NCBI GenBank assembly: GCA_050950345.1
Contig: JBMNHK010000001.1
Coordinates: forward strand, 1-64,000
DNA length: 64,000 nt
Origin: Pelotomaculum_C sp050950345
GTDB lineage: Bacteria; Bacillota; Desulfotomaculia; Desulfotomaculales; Pelotomaculaceae
Direction: 5' to 3'
Shown here: one piece after another, positions 33,353-42,179 of the stretch
Numbering within the stretch: position 1 is the stretch's first letter
Layout: each line of letters begins with the position of its first letter
Position numbers and translations under genes: made by a program
The notes under the pieces: generated by a model
The model's input: only the letters and a program-made list of their open reading frames with translations
What the model was told of the DNA's origin: nothing
Database searches by the model: none

Positions 33353-36010
33353 TTAACCTTTATGGTTCACAGCTGCCTGGGCCGCGGCCAACCTGGCGAT
33401 AGGCACCCTAAAGGGTGAGCAACTGACGAAATCCAGACCGGTGATGTGGAAAAACTCGATGGAACTGGGTTCCCCGCCGTGCTCGCCGCAAATGCCGATC
33501 AACAGATCCGGTTTGGTTTGACGGCCTAGATCAACAGCCGTTTGCACAAGCTTACCCACACCTTCGCGATCTAAAACCATAAAGGGGTTTTCGGCAATGA
33601 TCTTTTTGTCCACGTAGTCATGTAAGAACTTACCTTCAGCATCATCCCTGGAAAAGCCTAAAGTAGTTTGCGTCAAGTCATTTGTGCCGAAGGAGAAAAA
33701 GTCGGCATAGCTCGCTATTCCGTCAGCTAATAAGGAAGCCCTTGGCGTTTCTATCATCGTTCCCACAGTATAATGAAACTCTACACCGGTCGTATTCATA
33801 ACTTCTGAAGCTACCCTGTCCACCATGTCACGCAGGATAGACAGCTCATTTTTGTCAATTACTAAAGGTATCTCAACTTCAGGTACCGGTTGGTAACCTT
33901 CCTTAACTAGTTGAGCAGTAGCATTAAAAATGGCTCTTACCTGCATGGCATATATCTCAGGAAAGGTTATCCCGAGCCGGCAGCCCCTGTGACCCAGCAT
34001 GGGGTTCATCTCGTGCAAAGCACGCACTTTACGCAGCATTTCCTCTTTAGCTGCCAGGTCCTTTGCGTTACCATTGGTCAGGCGAAGCCTGGTAATTTCG
34101 ACTAATAAATCCTCCAAGTTGGGCAGAAATTCATGTAAAGGCGGATCTAACAGGCGAATGGTCACAGGTAACCCGTCCATGGCCTTCAGTATGCCGTAAA
34201 AATCATCCTGTTGCATAGGCAGCAGCTTACTAAGTGCAATATCGCGTTCATCATTATTGGTGGCCAGAATCATTTCCTGCACAATCGGCAGGCGGTCTTG
34301 AGACATGAACATATGCTCTGTACGAGTCAGACCAATACCCTCAGCTCCAAACTCTCTTGCCTTAAGGGCATCAGCAGGAGTATCGGCATTAGCTCGCACA
34401 CCAAGGGTGCGGAACTCATCCGCCCAATCAAGGAGAAGCTGGAACTCCGACGACAGTTCTGGATCAAGCATCGGCACGGTACCAAGCATAACGCTGCCTG
34501 ATGCCCCGTCCAGCGAAATAACGTCACCCTGCTTAATTAACCGCCCGTCCACTTCGAATTGCTGCCGTTCATAGTCAATCTTTAAGGCTTCGCAACCACA
34601 GACACATGGCTTGCCCATACCCCTGGCAACAACAGCCGCATGGCTGGTCATACCACCTCTTGAAGTCAGTATGCCCTGTGCGGCAACTATCCCGTGGATA
34701 TCGTCCGGCGTAGTTTCTGTACGGACAAGAATAACCTTATCGCCTTCCTGACCCATTTTTTCAGCCACATCAGCATCAAAGACCACTGTACCTGAAGCAG
34801 CGCCCGGGGAAGCAGGAAGTCCCCTGGCTATAACCTCCAGTTTCGCTGCAGGATCTATGCGGCGGTGTAAAAGCTGGTCAAGCTGACCGGGTTCAACGCG
34901 TAATATAGCCTCTTCCTTGGTAATCAAACCCTCATTGGTCATATCGACAGCAATTTTGATTGCCGCCTGGGCTGTTCTTTTCCCGTTACGGGTCTGGAGC
35001 ATCCAGAGCTTACCGCGTTCAATGGTGAACTCAATATCCTGCATATCCCGGTAATGCTTTTCCAATAAGCTACAGGTTGCAGCAAACTCTTCATATACCT
35101 GAGGCATTTCTTGGGCCAGAGCATCAATTGGCTGGGGTGTACGTATGCCGGCCACAACATCCTCACCCTGCGCATTGATCAGGTACTCGCCGTAAAGCTT
35201 TTTCTCTCCGGTAGAAGGGTTGCGGGTAAAAGCCACACCGGTACCGCTATCATTGCCTAAATTGCCAAAAACCATCACCTGGATATTGACCGCCGTCCCC
35301 AGGTCATCCGGGATCTTGTTTATTTTCCGGTAAACAATAGCGCGGTCGTTATTCCAGGAATTGAAAACAGCATATATAGCCATAAACAGCTGTTCCATAG
35401 GATCCTGAGGGAAAAGCTTTCCTGTTTCCCTCTGGATCAAAGCCTTATAATCCTCAATCACATTGCTCCAGTCTTCTGCTGAGAGCTGATGATCAAAGTA
35501 AACTTCTGCTCTTCTTTTGTGGTTGTCCAGGATGCGCTCAAATTTATGATGCTCTACGCCCATCACTACATCGCCAAACATATTAATAAAGCGGCGGTAG
35601 CAGTCCATAGCAAACCTTTCATCGCCGGTGCTGACTGCCAGGGCTTGCACAGTTTTATCGTTGAGTCCCAGGTTAAGAATTGTATCCATCATACCGGGCA
35701 TGGAAATCGGAGCTCCCGACCTGACCGACACTAACAAGGGATCCTTTTCGTCACTAAACTTTTTGCCCAGCGATTCTTCCAAAGCTGCCATAGCCAACCG
35801 TACTTCTTCTTCCATCCCGGCGGGAAACTTCTGTCCCTGAGCAGTAAAGTCCCGGCAAGCTTCGGTGGTAATGATCAAGCCGGGAGGCACCGGAAGACCA
35901 ATGTGGGTCATTTCAGCCAGATTTGCTCCCTTACCGCCCAGGAGATTTTTCATCTCGGCCCTGCCTTCTTTAAATAGATAGACATATTTCTTACCTGACA
36001 AGTCTTTCAC
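33353..36010 (-). CDS. ppdK: Pyruvate, phosphate dikinase
   Basis: An 885-residue enzyme interconverting pyruvate, ATP and phosphate with PEP, AMP and PPi. The N-terminal ATP-grasp domain is followed by the phosphohistidine domain GGMTSHAAVVARGMG, with the catalytic His near residue 456. The C-terminal PEP/pyruvate barrel includes GTMIETPRA and SFGTNDLTQ. The regulatory Thr two residues before the His is present (T-S-H), matching the adjacent regulator gene. The start could be GTG 36010 or TTG 36001; GGGGTG favours the latter. The start region overlaps the regulator gene by up to 20 bases. In anaerobes it serves glycolysis or gluconeogenesis according to PPi supply. Confidence 0.95.
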   Translation of the reverse strand: MKDLSGKKYVYLFKEGRAEMKNLLGGKGANLAEMTHIGLPVPPGLIITTEACRDFTAQGQKFPAGMEEEVRLAMAALEESLGKKFSDEKDPLLVSVRSGAPISMPGMMDTILNLGLNDKTVQALAVSTGDERFAMDCYRRFINMFGDVVMGVEHHKFERILDNHKRRAEVYFDHQLSAEDWSNVIEDYKALIQRETGKLFPQDPMEQLFMAIYAVFNSWNNDRAIVYRKINKIPDDLGTAVNIQVMVFGNLGNDSGTGVAFTRNPSTGEKKLYGEYLINAQGEDVVAGIRTPQPIDALAQEMPQVYEEFAATCSLLEKHYRDMQDIEFTIERGKLWMLQTRNGKRTAQAAIKIAVDMTNEGLITKEEAILRVEPGQLDQLLHRRIDPAAKLEVIARGLPASPGAASGTVVFDADVAEKMGQEGDKVILVRTETTPDDIHGIVAAQGILTSRGGMTSHAAVVARGMGKPCVCGCEALKIDYERQQFEVDGRLIKQGDVISLDGASGSVMLGTVPMLDPELSSEFQLLLDWADEFRTLGVRANADTPADALKAREFGAEGIGLTRTEHMFMSQDRLPIVQEMILATNNDERDIALSKLLPMQQDDFYGILKAMDGLPVTIRLLDPPLHEFLPNLEDLLVEITRLRLTNGNAKDLAAKEEMLRKVRALHEMNPMLGHRGCRLGITFPEIYAMQVRAIFNATAQLVKEGYQPVPEVEIPLVIDKNELSILRDMVDRVASEVMNTTGVEFHYTVGTMIETPRASLLADGIASYADFFSFGTNDLTQTTLGFSRDDAEGKFLHDYVDKKIIAENPFMVLDREGVGKLVQTAVDLGRQTKPDLLIGICGEHGGEPSSIEFFHITGLDFVSCSPFRVPIARLAAAQAAVNHKG

Positions 36011-36821
36011 CCCTGTAATAGATTTCTAAAACACGGCTGGCCGTTTCTTCAACTGCCTTATTGGTCACATCTATAATCGAACAGCCGATTCTTTTCATGA
36101 AACCTTCAGCATAATCCAGTTCTTTTAGAATGCGTTCCATGCTGGCATAGTCCGCATTGTTAGGAAGCCCCAGGCTGTTAAGCCGTTCACGCCGGATTTC
36201 ATAAAGCTGTTGAGGCTTGATGGTTAATCCGATCAATCTATGTAGCGGTACCTTTTTGAGCTCATCCGGAGGCGATACTTCAGGCACAAGCGGTATATTA
36301 GCTGCTTTAAGCCTTAAATGGGCCAAATACATGCATAATGGCGTTTTCGATGTGCGGGAAACTCCAAGGATAACCAAATTAGCCCGCGTAATGCCCCTTG
36401 GGTCTTTACCGTCATCATACTTCACAGCAAATTCAATTGCTTCAACTTTATGGAAGTACTCAGCGTCAGTTTTGCGCACCAATCCAGGTACATTTTTAGG
36501 GGAATTGTGGACCAGCCCGCTCACGGCATCCATCATAGGGGTAAGCAGGTCAACTGTAGGTATACCCAACCTTTCGGCTTCTTGCAATAACCTGTTTCTT
36601 AGTTCCGGCACAACAAGAGTGAAGGCGACGACACACCTTAAATGCTTGATACTCTCCAGCAATTCAGGTATTTCATCTGGATCAATAACATAAGAAAGCC
36701 TGCGAATTTCTATCCCATGGTGGTTAAACTGGCTGGCCGCTGCCTTTGCCATCAGTTCCCCAGTCTCACCTATGGAGTCTGAGATGATGAATATGATCGG
36801 TTTATTCTCGGCGGAAACCAT
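35991..36821 (-). CDS. PPDK regulatory protein (bifunctional kinase/phosphorylase, DUF299)
   Basis: A 276-residue member of the PSRP/PDRP family that inactivates PPDK by ADP-dependent Thr phosphorylation and reactivates it by Pi-dependent dephosphorylation. The P-loop-like GVSRTSKTPL and the following LAHLRLKAANIPLVPE are diagnostic. The start is ATG 36821, with AAGGGGGTG a few bases upstream; an earlier ATG at 36845 lacks a site. It is directly upstream of ppdK with overlapping ends, so kinase and target are coexpressed. It is the counterpart of B. subtilis YqfL, and the preceding gene ccpN is in the same order there. Confidence 0.93.
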   Translation of the reverse strand: MVSAENKPIIFIISDSIGETGELMAKAAASQFNHHGIEIRRLSYVIDPDEIPELLESIKHLRCVVAFTLVVPELRNRLLQEAERLGIPTVDLLTPMMDAVSGLVHNSPKNVPGLVRKTDAEYFHKVEAIEFAVKYDDGKDPRGITRANLVILGVSRTSKTPLCMYLAHLRLKAANIPLVPEVSPPDELKKVPLHRLIGLTIKPQQLYEIRRERLNSLGLPNNADYASMERILKELDYAEGFMKRIGCSIIDVTNKAVEETASRVLEIYYRGERLVR

Positions 36822-36831
36822 CGACACCCCC

Positions 36832-37476
36832 TTAGTGTGACTCACCCAATTCTACAAAAAGACGGGTAACATTGCTCTTGCTTAAACGGCCTATTACTTC
36901 CAGGCCTTCACTGCCATCAGCCAGGGTTATATTACGCACTACCGGTAGAGCGTCCACCTCATGCATAATCAACTTTTTAGCAGCTGCCCAAACAGTTTCT
37001 TCACTGGTAGTGTAGACAATGTTTGGCATACGGGTCATGATAACTCCCACAGGGAGCTTGTGAATATCTTGCCCGCCAAGTGTGGTCTTGAGCAAATCCT
37101 TACGGGATATAACCCCTTCCAGCAAGCCTACTTCCTTAACTACAATCAGGGTACCCACATCTTTAATAAACAAGCTGACCACAGCGTCGTAAACCGAGCA
37201 ATCTTCCGTAACAACAGCAGGAACTGAGCTGATGCTGCCAACTTTTACACTCATTAATTTTTCTACTACCAGCCGGTTAGGCGACCTGCCGCTATAATAA
37301 TAACCTACTCTAGGACGGGCTTCCAGCAATCCGGACATAGTAAGGATAGCCAGGTCCGGACGCAGTGTAGCCCTGGTAAGGGATAGCTTTTCGGCGATCT
37401 GTTCGCCGGTAATTGGTCCCGAGTTTTTTACTATTTCGATTATTGTTTCCTGCCGCCTGGTTAACTCCAAATCCAT
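36832..37476 (-). CDS. ccpN: CcpN-type transcriptional repressor with CBS domains
   Basis: A 214-residue regulator. The N-terminal winged helix-turn-helix (about 5-60, with GEQIAEKLSLTRATLRPDL) is followed by two CBS domains (about 75-205) that sense nucleotides. This is the layout of CcpN/YqzB, which represses gluconeogenic genes in Bacillus. It lies directly upstream of the PPDK regulator and ppdK, so it likely controls carbon flux at the PEP node. The site TATGACATACT, 17 bases before its start, matches the CcpN consensus and suggests autoregulation. Confidence 0.88.
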   Translation of the reverse strand: MDLELTRRQETIIEIVKNSGPITGEQIAEKLSLTRATLRPDLAILTMSGLLEARPRVGYYYSGRSPNRLVVEKLMSVKVGSISSVPAVVTEDCSVYDAVVSLFIKDVGTLIVVKEVGLLEGVISRKDLLKTTLGGQDIHKLPVGVIMTRMPNIVYTTSEETVWAAAKKLIMHEVDALPVVRNITLADGSEGLEVIGRLSKSNVTRLFVELGESH

Positions 37477-37492
37477 CGCCCCTTAGAGCATA

Positions 37493-37513
37493 TATGACAT
37501 ACTATATGACAAA
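37493..37513. promoter_or_regulatory. Candidate CcpN operator
   Basis: TATGACATACT (37493-37503) fits the CcpN consensus TRTGHYATAYW at all positions. TATGACAAATA starts at 37505 and is a second, imperfect copy 12 bases on. Both lie immediately upstream of ccpN. Confidence 0.6.
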
Positions 37514-37583
37514 TACCCCTCTATATAAAATATACTGTATTGAGCATTAATTCCCTCCTGTAGCGGAAAAATTTTATTTAAGG

Positions 37584-39683
37584 TTAAAGCCCCTGTCCTT
37601 CAACAACAATTTTGCTGAGATCGGCTACTTGCTTAACCAAACCGGCTAATCCGGCTAATAAAGCCAAACGGTTAGCCCGCACCTTTTCATCCTCCACCAT
37701 AACCATCACAGAATTAAAAAAGACGTCCAGGGGTTCCTGCATAGTGGCAATGGCCAGCAGTACAGAACGGTAATCTTTTTTCGCTTCTCCTTCTTCAACC
37801 TTTTGCCTTACCGTCTGCAGGTTTGCGTAGAGCTCCTTTTCGCTGGCGTCTTCCAGCAGGTCTGGATCAACGGAGCCCGCGCCGGAATTTTTGCTGAGAT
37901 TGTTCGCCCTGAGAAAGGCAGTCAAAAGCGAGCCAAAAGCCGGGTTACGGCGGAAATCATGCAACGCCTGTAGTTTTAGACTGGTAAGATAGAAAACATC
38001 GAAATCTCCGGCCAGCACTGCTTCAATGGTATCATATGAATAACCCTCATCGGAAAAAATGCTTCTCAGACGCTGCTTAAAGAAGTCGGCCACATCATCT
38101 TTAACTTTTTCCAGGGGGGCTTTCAGCTTGACCTTCCCCTCATAACGGCGATAAGCGGTTGCAATCAGTTTGTCCAGGGAGAGTTCAATGCCGCCCTCTA
38201 AAATTATATGGCTGATACCTAAGGCCTGGCGCCTTAAAGCATAGGGATCCTGAGAGCCGCTGGGCTGGATGCCGATGGCAAAGCAGCCAACTATATTGTC
38301 TATTTTATCAGCCAAACTCAATATTTTGCCTGGTAAAGATTCCGGAAGCCGGTCTCCTGCATAACGGGGGAGATAATGCTCAAAAACAGCTGTGGCGACG
38401 CTTTCTCCCTCCCCGGAGCGAACAGCGTATTCTCTGCCCATTACTCCCTGGAGTTCAGGAAACTCAAAAACCATGTTGGTTACCAGATCTGCTTTGGCCA
38501 GATAAGCAGCCCTTAGAGTATCCTGCCGCTCTTTTTCCTCCGCCCCCAGCCATTTGCACAGGGCATCCGCAATCTCGCCAACCCTGACCACTTTATCATA
38601 AATACTGCCCAGGCTCTCCTGAAATACTACCTTTTCCAAAGCAGGGACTTTATCAGCCAGGGGGTTCTTAAGATCTTCCCGGAAGAAAAAATCAGCGTCG
38701 GCCAGCCTGGCCTGCAACACTTTTTCATTACCTGCCCGGATGATATCAAGGTGCTCAGATGTGCCATTTATTACGGCAACAAATTTGGGCAATAAAGAGC
38801 CGTCGGTATTCAGTACCGGGAAATAACGCTGGTGCTCCCGCATCGGTGTTACCAGGACTTCTTTGGGCAACTCAAGATAAGCTTCGTTAAAGCTGCCTAC
38901 CAGTGCGGTAGGATATTCAACCAGGTTGGTGACCTCGCTCAGCAATTCCTCGTCTTTTTCCACTATGCCACCCACTGCCCTGGCCTGTTCCTGGATTTGC
39001 TGCCATGTTTGCCGGCGTCTTTCCTCAGGATCGACCAGAACATAATTATGACGCATTTGATCAAAGTATTCCTGTGGCGAAAGCAGGCTTACCGGCTCAT
39101 GGGTTAAGAACCGGTGCCCATAACTCATCTGCCCTGCCCGCAAACCGGCAAACTCAAATTCCACAATTTCCTGACCAAAGAGAGATACTATCCAGCGAAT
39201 GGGCCTCGCAAAGCGCACTTCCAGGCTGCCCCAGCGCATCGGTTTTGGAAAATGCAAACTAGTGATTAGCCGTACCGCAGCCTGAGGTAAAACCTCCGTG
39301 GCCGGACGACCCGGTTCCCTCTTCATAGCAAAAACATATTCCACATGGCCTACAGTTTTTTGCATCAATTCCTCTAAACCAACACCCTGACTCCTGGCGA
39401 AGCCCTCGGCAGCCCTGGTAGGCGTACCATCCGGCTTGTAAGCTACTTTCACTGCCGGACCCTTGACCTCTAACTCAAGGGGTTGTTGATTAACAGCTAA
39501 ACCTTCCACATAAAGGGTAATACGGCGTGGCGTGCCATAAACCCCCAGGGATTTATAGGGCAATCTAAGCTCCGTGAAAAGAGCAGCAGCATTTTCCTTT
39601 AGTTGTGCTAAAGCAGGTTCCAGAAACCTTGCCGGCATCTCCTCCACACCGATCTCCAGCAGGTAATCCTGCGCGTTATTCAT
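37584..39683 (-). CDS. glyS: Glycyl-tRNA synthetase beta subunit
   Basis: A 699-residue beta subunit of the heterotetrameric bacterial-type GlyRS. The N-terminal YLLEIGVEEMPARF is diagnostic. The middle HD-like part contains MREHQRYFPV and the C-terminal region includes a DALR-type anticodon-binding domain. It follows glyQ by 3 bases, forming the glyQS operon under a T-box. The next gene downstream (ccpN) is 107 bases away. Confidence 0.95.
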   Translation of the reverse strand: MNNAQDYLLEIGVEEMPARFLEPALAQLKENAAALFTELRLPYKSLGVYGTPRRITLYVEGLAVNQQPLELEVKGPAVKVAYKPDGTPTRAAEGFARSQGVGLEELMQKTVGHVEYVFAMKREPGRPATEVLPQAAVRLITSLHFPKPMRWGSLEVRFARPIRWIVSLFGQEIVEFEFAGLRAGQMSYGHRFLTHEPVSLLSPQEYFDQMRHNYVLVDPEERRRQTWQQIQEQARAVGGIVEKDEELLSEVTNLVEYPTALVGSFNEAYLELPKEVLVTPMREHQRYFPVLNTDGSLLPKFVAVINGTSEHLDIIRAGNEKVLQARLADADFFFREDLKNPLADKVPALEKVVFQESLGSIYDKVVRVGEIADALCKWLGAEEKERQDTLRAAYLAKADLVTNMVFEFPELQGVMGREYAVRSGEGESVATAVFEHYLPRYAGDRLPESLPGKILSLADKIDNIVGCFAIGIQPSGSQDPYALRRQALGISHIILEGGIELSLDKLIATAYRRYEGKVKLKAPLEKVKDDVADFFKQRLRSIFSDEGYSYDTIEAVLAGDFDVFYLTSLKLQALHDFRRNPAFGSLLTAFLRANNLSKNSGAGSVDPDLLEDASEKELYANLQTVRQKVEEGEAKKDYRSVLLAIATMQEPLDVFFNSVMVMVEDEKVRANRLALLAGLAGLVKQVADLSKIVVEGQGL

Positions 39684-39686
39684 TGC

Positions 39687-40565
39687 TTACGCCTCCCTCT
39701 TCTTCAACAGCGGATAACCCATGGCTTCGCGCTGGTCCACATAGGCCTGGGCGCATAACCGGGCCATATTTCTCACCCTGGCAATAAAACCGGTGCGCTC
39801 AGTCACACTGATAGCGCCACGGGCGTCCAAAAGGTTAAAAGTATGCGAGCACTTAAGCACATAATCATACGCCGGCAGAACCAGGCCTTTTTCAATTACC
39901 CGTAAGGCTTCCTGCTCATACATCTCAAATAGTTTAAACAGCATATCGACATCTGCTACTTCGAAGTTGTAATGGGAATATTCCACTTCACCACGGTGAT
40001 GCACATCACCATAGGATATATCTTCCACCCAGGTAATGTCGAAAACACTGTTCACACCCTGGATGAACATAGCCAGGCGTTCAAGACCGTATGTAATTTC
40101 AGCGGATACGGGATGACAGTCTATACCGCCGCACTGCTGGAAGTAAGTAAACTGAGTTACCTCCATACCGTCCAGCCAGACCTCCCAGCCCAGACCCCAG
40201 GCGCCCAGGGTTGGGGATTCCCAGTTGTCTTCAACAAAACGGATATCGTGTTGTTCAGGGACAATACCGATAGCCCTCAGGCTGTCCAGATAAACCTCCT
40301 GCACATCATCCGGTGACGGCTTTAATATTACCTGGTATTGATAGTAATGCTGCAAGCGGTTGGGATTCTCTCCATAGCGGCCGTCGGTAGGTCGCCGCGA
40401 AGGCTCTACATAAGCCACTCGCCACGGCTCAGGACCCAGTGCCATCAAAAATGTTGCCGGATTCATCGTGCCGGCGCCCTTTTCAACGTCGTAAGGCTGC
40501 CGGATGAGGCACTTCTGTTGCGACCAGAAGGCATCCAGCTTAAGTATAAGATCTTGAAAATTCAT
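39687..40565 (-). CDS. glyQ: Glycyl-tRNA synthetase alpha subunit
   Basis: A 292-residue class II catalytic alpha subunit that activates glycine. It begins MNFQDLILKLDAFW and contains the family blocks GAGTMNPATFLMALGPEPW, RYGENPNRLQHYYQYQVI and FTYFQQCGGIDC. The start is ATG 40565, with GGGAGG five bases upstream. Read-through depends on the T-box leader immediately upstream. Its partner glyS follows. Confidence 0.96.
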   Translation of the reverse strand: MNFQDLILKLDAFWSQQKCLIRQPYDVEKGAGTMNPATFLMALGPEPWRVAYVEPSRRPTDGRYGENPNRLQHYYQYQVILKPSPDDVQEVYLDSLRAIGIVPEQHDIRFVEDNWESPTLGAWGLGWEVWLDGMEVTQFTYFQQCGGIDCHPVSAEITYGLERLAMFIQGVNSVFDITWVEDISYGDVHHRGEVEYSHYNFEVADVDMLFKLFEMYEQEALRVIEKGLVLPAYDYVLKCSHTFNLLDARGAISVTERTGFIARVRNMARLCAQAYVDQREAMGYPLLKKREA

Positions 40566-40601
40566 ATTTGCCTCCCTCAAAAAACACCTTGTAGAAGATT
40601 T

Positions 40602-40906
40602 TGGAATAAACAAAAACTCCCGTTCCCGGTATCGCTACCAGGGACGAGAGCTAATCCCGCGGTTCCACCCTGCTTGGCGGCAGCCATGATCAATAAAGCC
40701 ATCTAGCCATCCGCCCTCTTTTAAGCAAGTTTTACTCACTTAAACCGACTGATTAAAACAAAACAAAATACACTTTGTCCGGTCTTAAGTTTTCCTCTTG
40801 CGGCTTGGAAACCCCCTTCACCGGCACAGCTTTACCCGCTTCCACCAATACGGGCTCTCTAAAAAAACAGTGTCCGGCTACTCATTTTCTTCATCGCCTG
40901 ATATTT
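40602..40906 (-). promoter_or_regulatory. Glycyl T-box riboswitch leader of glyQS
   Basis: Read leftward, the leader begins with GATGAAGAAAATGAGTA and Stem I with the AGAGAGCC block (40851-40860). It ends with the conserved T-box GGGTGGAACCGCGGGATTAGCT (40649-40671 region), whose TGGA bulge pairs with uncharged tRNA ends. The terminator follows. The gene controlled is glyQ, so tRNA-Gly should be the effector. I did not resolve the specifier codon with confidence; GGC is expected. Confidence 0.92.
40615..40650 (-). terminator. T-box terminator before glyQ
   Basis: CTCTCGTCCCTGGTA pairs with TACCGGGAACGGGAG, followed on the minus strand by TTTTTGTTT. It is the switch between termination and read-through. 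Confidence 0.85.
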
Positions 40907-40912
40907 TTTTTC

Positions 40913-40941
40913 AATTTAACAGATCCCGTGTCTAATGTCAA
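40913..40941 (-). promoter_or_regulatory. Promoter of the glyQS T-box transcript
   Basis: On the minus strand a perfect TTGACA (40941-40936), a 17-base spacer and TAAATT (40918-40913), just past the stop of the upstream gene. Confidence 0.8.
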
Positions 40942-40954
40942 TGCCCTGTTCCGT

Positions 40955-41359
40955 TCATAAGTCATAAGGAACCATGTCCTCGCGGGCAAACTCCCAGGAG
41001 TAATTGTTGGCCATGGCGATCACAGCACTAAGGGCTCCCACAACAGCCAGCTCACGGCTGGACAATGCCCCGATGAGGCCCAGGGCGCCAACAGAAGCAG
41101 GGACTTCCAACACTGTCGCATCGTCTTTTTTTAATTTAATTTTATAGTCTTGACTTTTGTGCATTATGGCTTTAAGCTGCTCGACTGCCTCCAGGCTCAT
41201 CGCCTGTAAGCGCTCCCCTAAGCCAAGGCCCCTCTCTTCAAAAGCAACAAGGGCCTGCACCACGTCACCATCGGCTTCCTCAAGGGCTTTCCTGGCCTCC
41301 TTATAACCAACGCCCAACCTTGCTCGCAGGATGTCAATCTTTTCTAAATCACCGTACAT
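40955..41359 (-). CDS. UBA/TS-N-like, DUF4342-type protein
   Basis: A 134-residue protein. The N-terminal ~45 residues look like a UBA/TS-N helical bundle (LRARLGVGYKEARKALEEADGD), as in EF-Ts. A hydrophobic C-terminal segment (about 90-120, with VGALGLIGALSSRELAVVGALSAVIAMANN interrupted by charged residues) could insert in the membrane. This architecture matches DUF4342 proteins of unknown role. It lies between recO and the glyQS promoter. A translation or ribosome link is only suggested by the EF-Ts-like fold. Confidence 0.72.
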   Translation of the reverse strand: MYGDLEKIDILRARLGVGYKEARKALEEADGDVVQALVAFEERGLGLGERLQAMSLEAVEQLKAIMHKSQDYKIKLKKDDATVLEVPASVGALGLIGALSSRELAVVGALSAVIAMANNYSWEFAREDMVPYDL

Positions 41360-41409
41360 TTTTGTCCCTCCCTCACCATTACTTTTATTTACTCCCCGAA
41401 TGGTGTTTT

Positions 41410-42153
41410 TTATACATAACGGGACAAAAAAGCAGCTGACTTTAATTCCCTTTCCAGATAATACCTGATATATCTTTGCAGCATCACCCGCAGCTGTTTT
41501 TTGTTTGCCTCCCCGGCTCTCAATTGATGCAATCTAGCCGGTTCCCAACTAATTAACATTTTAAGCAGTTCAACCTGTCCCTTATTACAGGGCACAGCAT
41601 CAGGCTCTAAATGGCTGCAGGTATCGCACAAGACCCCTCCCATGGCCGGGCTAAAGGCAAGTTTACCCGGCAGGAGCTCACCGCCGCAAGCGGCACAGGT
41701 CTCTAAAACAGGACGATAACCCAAAACAGTCACTATTTTTAATTCAAAAGCTCTTGTTAATAATTCCAGGTCCTTCTTTGTTTCCAGCATGCGGAAGGTG
41801 TTCAATAATAACCAAAAAAGCTCTTCGTTGGCTTGCCCTTCCAGGGTGAAAGCATCAGCTAATTCAGCGATATAGCTGGCCCGGCTGATCCCCTCCAGGT
41901 CACTTCTGAGAGACGGGAACAGCTCTCTGCCTTCACACTGGCTCACCGAGTCAAGCTCGCGCCCCCTATGAATGAGAAAACTGCTGCGGCTAAAAAGCTG
42001 CACGAAGCCGCGTTTACGGCTGGAGGGCTTCGCTACACCATGGGCCATGACCTTAAGCTTACCTTGCTCTCTTGAAAAGATGACCAGGAGCCTGTTTCCT
42101 TCGCCACAATCTATCGATCTCAGCACAATGGCGTCTAATGTAAATAGTTTCAC
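41410..42153 (-). CDS. recO: DNA repair protein RecO
   Basis: A 247-residue recombination mediator. The OB fold is N-terminal (about 1-80). The middle is helical, and a CxxC...CxxC zinc site (CAACG at 153-157 and CDTC) lies in the C-terminal half. RecO loads RecA with RecF/RecR and anneals SSB-coated DNA. It follows era, as in Bacillus, with a 26-base gap. Confidence 0.9.
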   Translation of the reverse strand: MKLFTLDAIVLRSIDCGEGNRLLVIFSREQGKLKVMAHGVAKPSSRKRGFVQLFSRSSFLIHRGRELDSVSQCEGRELFPSLRSDLEGISRASYIAELADAFTLEGQANEELFWLLLNTFRMLETKKDLELLTRAFELKIVTVLGYRPVLETCAACGGELLPGKLAFSPAMGGVLCDTCSHLEPDAVPCNKGQVELLKMLISWEPARLHQLRAGEANKKQLRVMLQRYIRYYLERELKSAAFLSRYV

Positions 42154-42179
42154 TGGCTGTACTCCGTTTTATAATCAAG

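Noticed and set aside
36832..37476. The CBS regulator as a generic IMP-dehydrogenase-like CBS protein
   Set aside because: It has a clear N-terminal helix-turn-helix and sits next to the PPDK regulator, as CcpN does.
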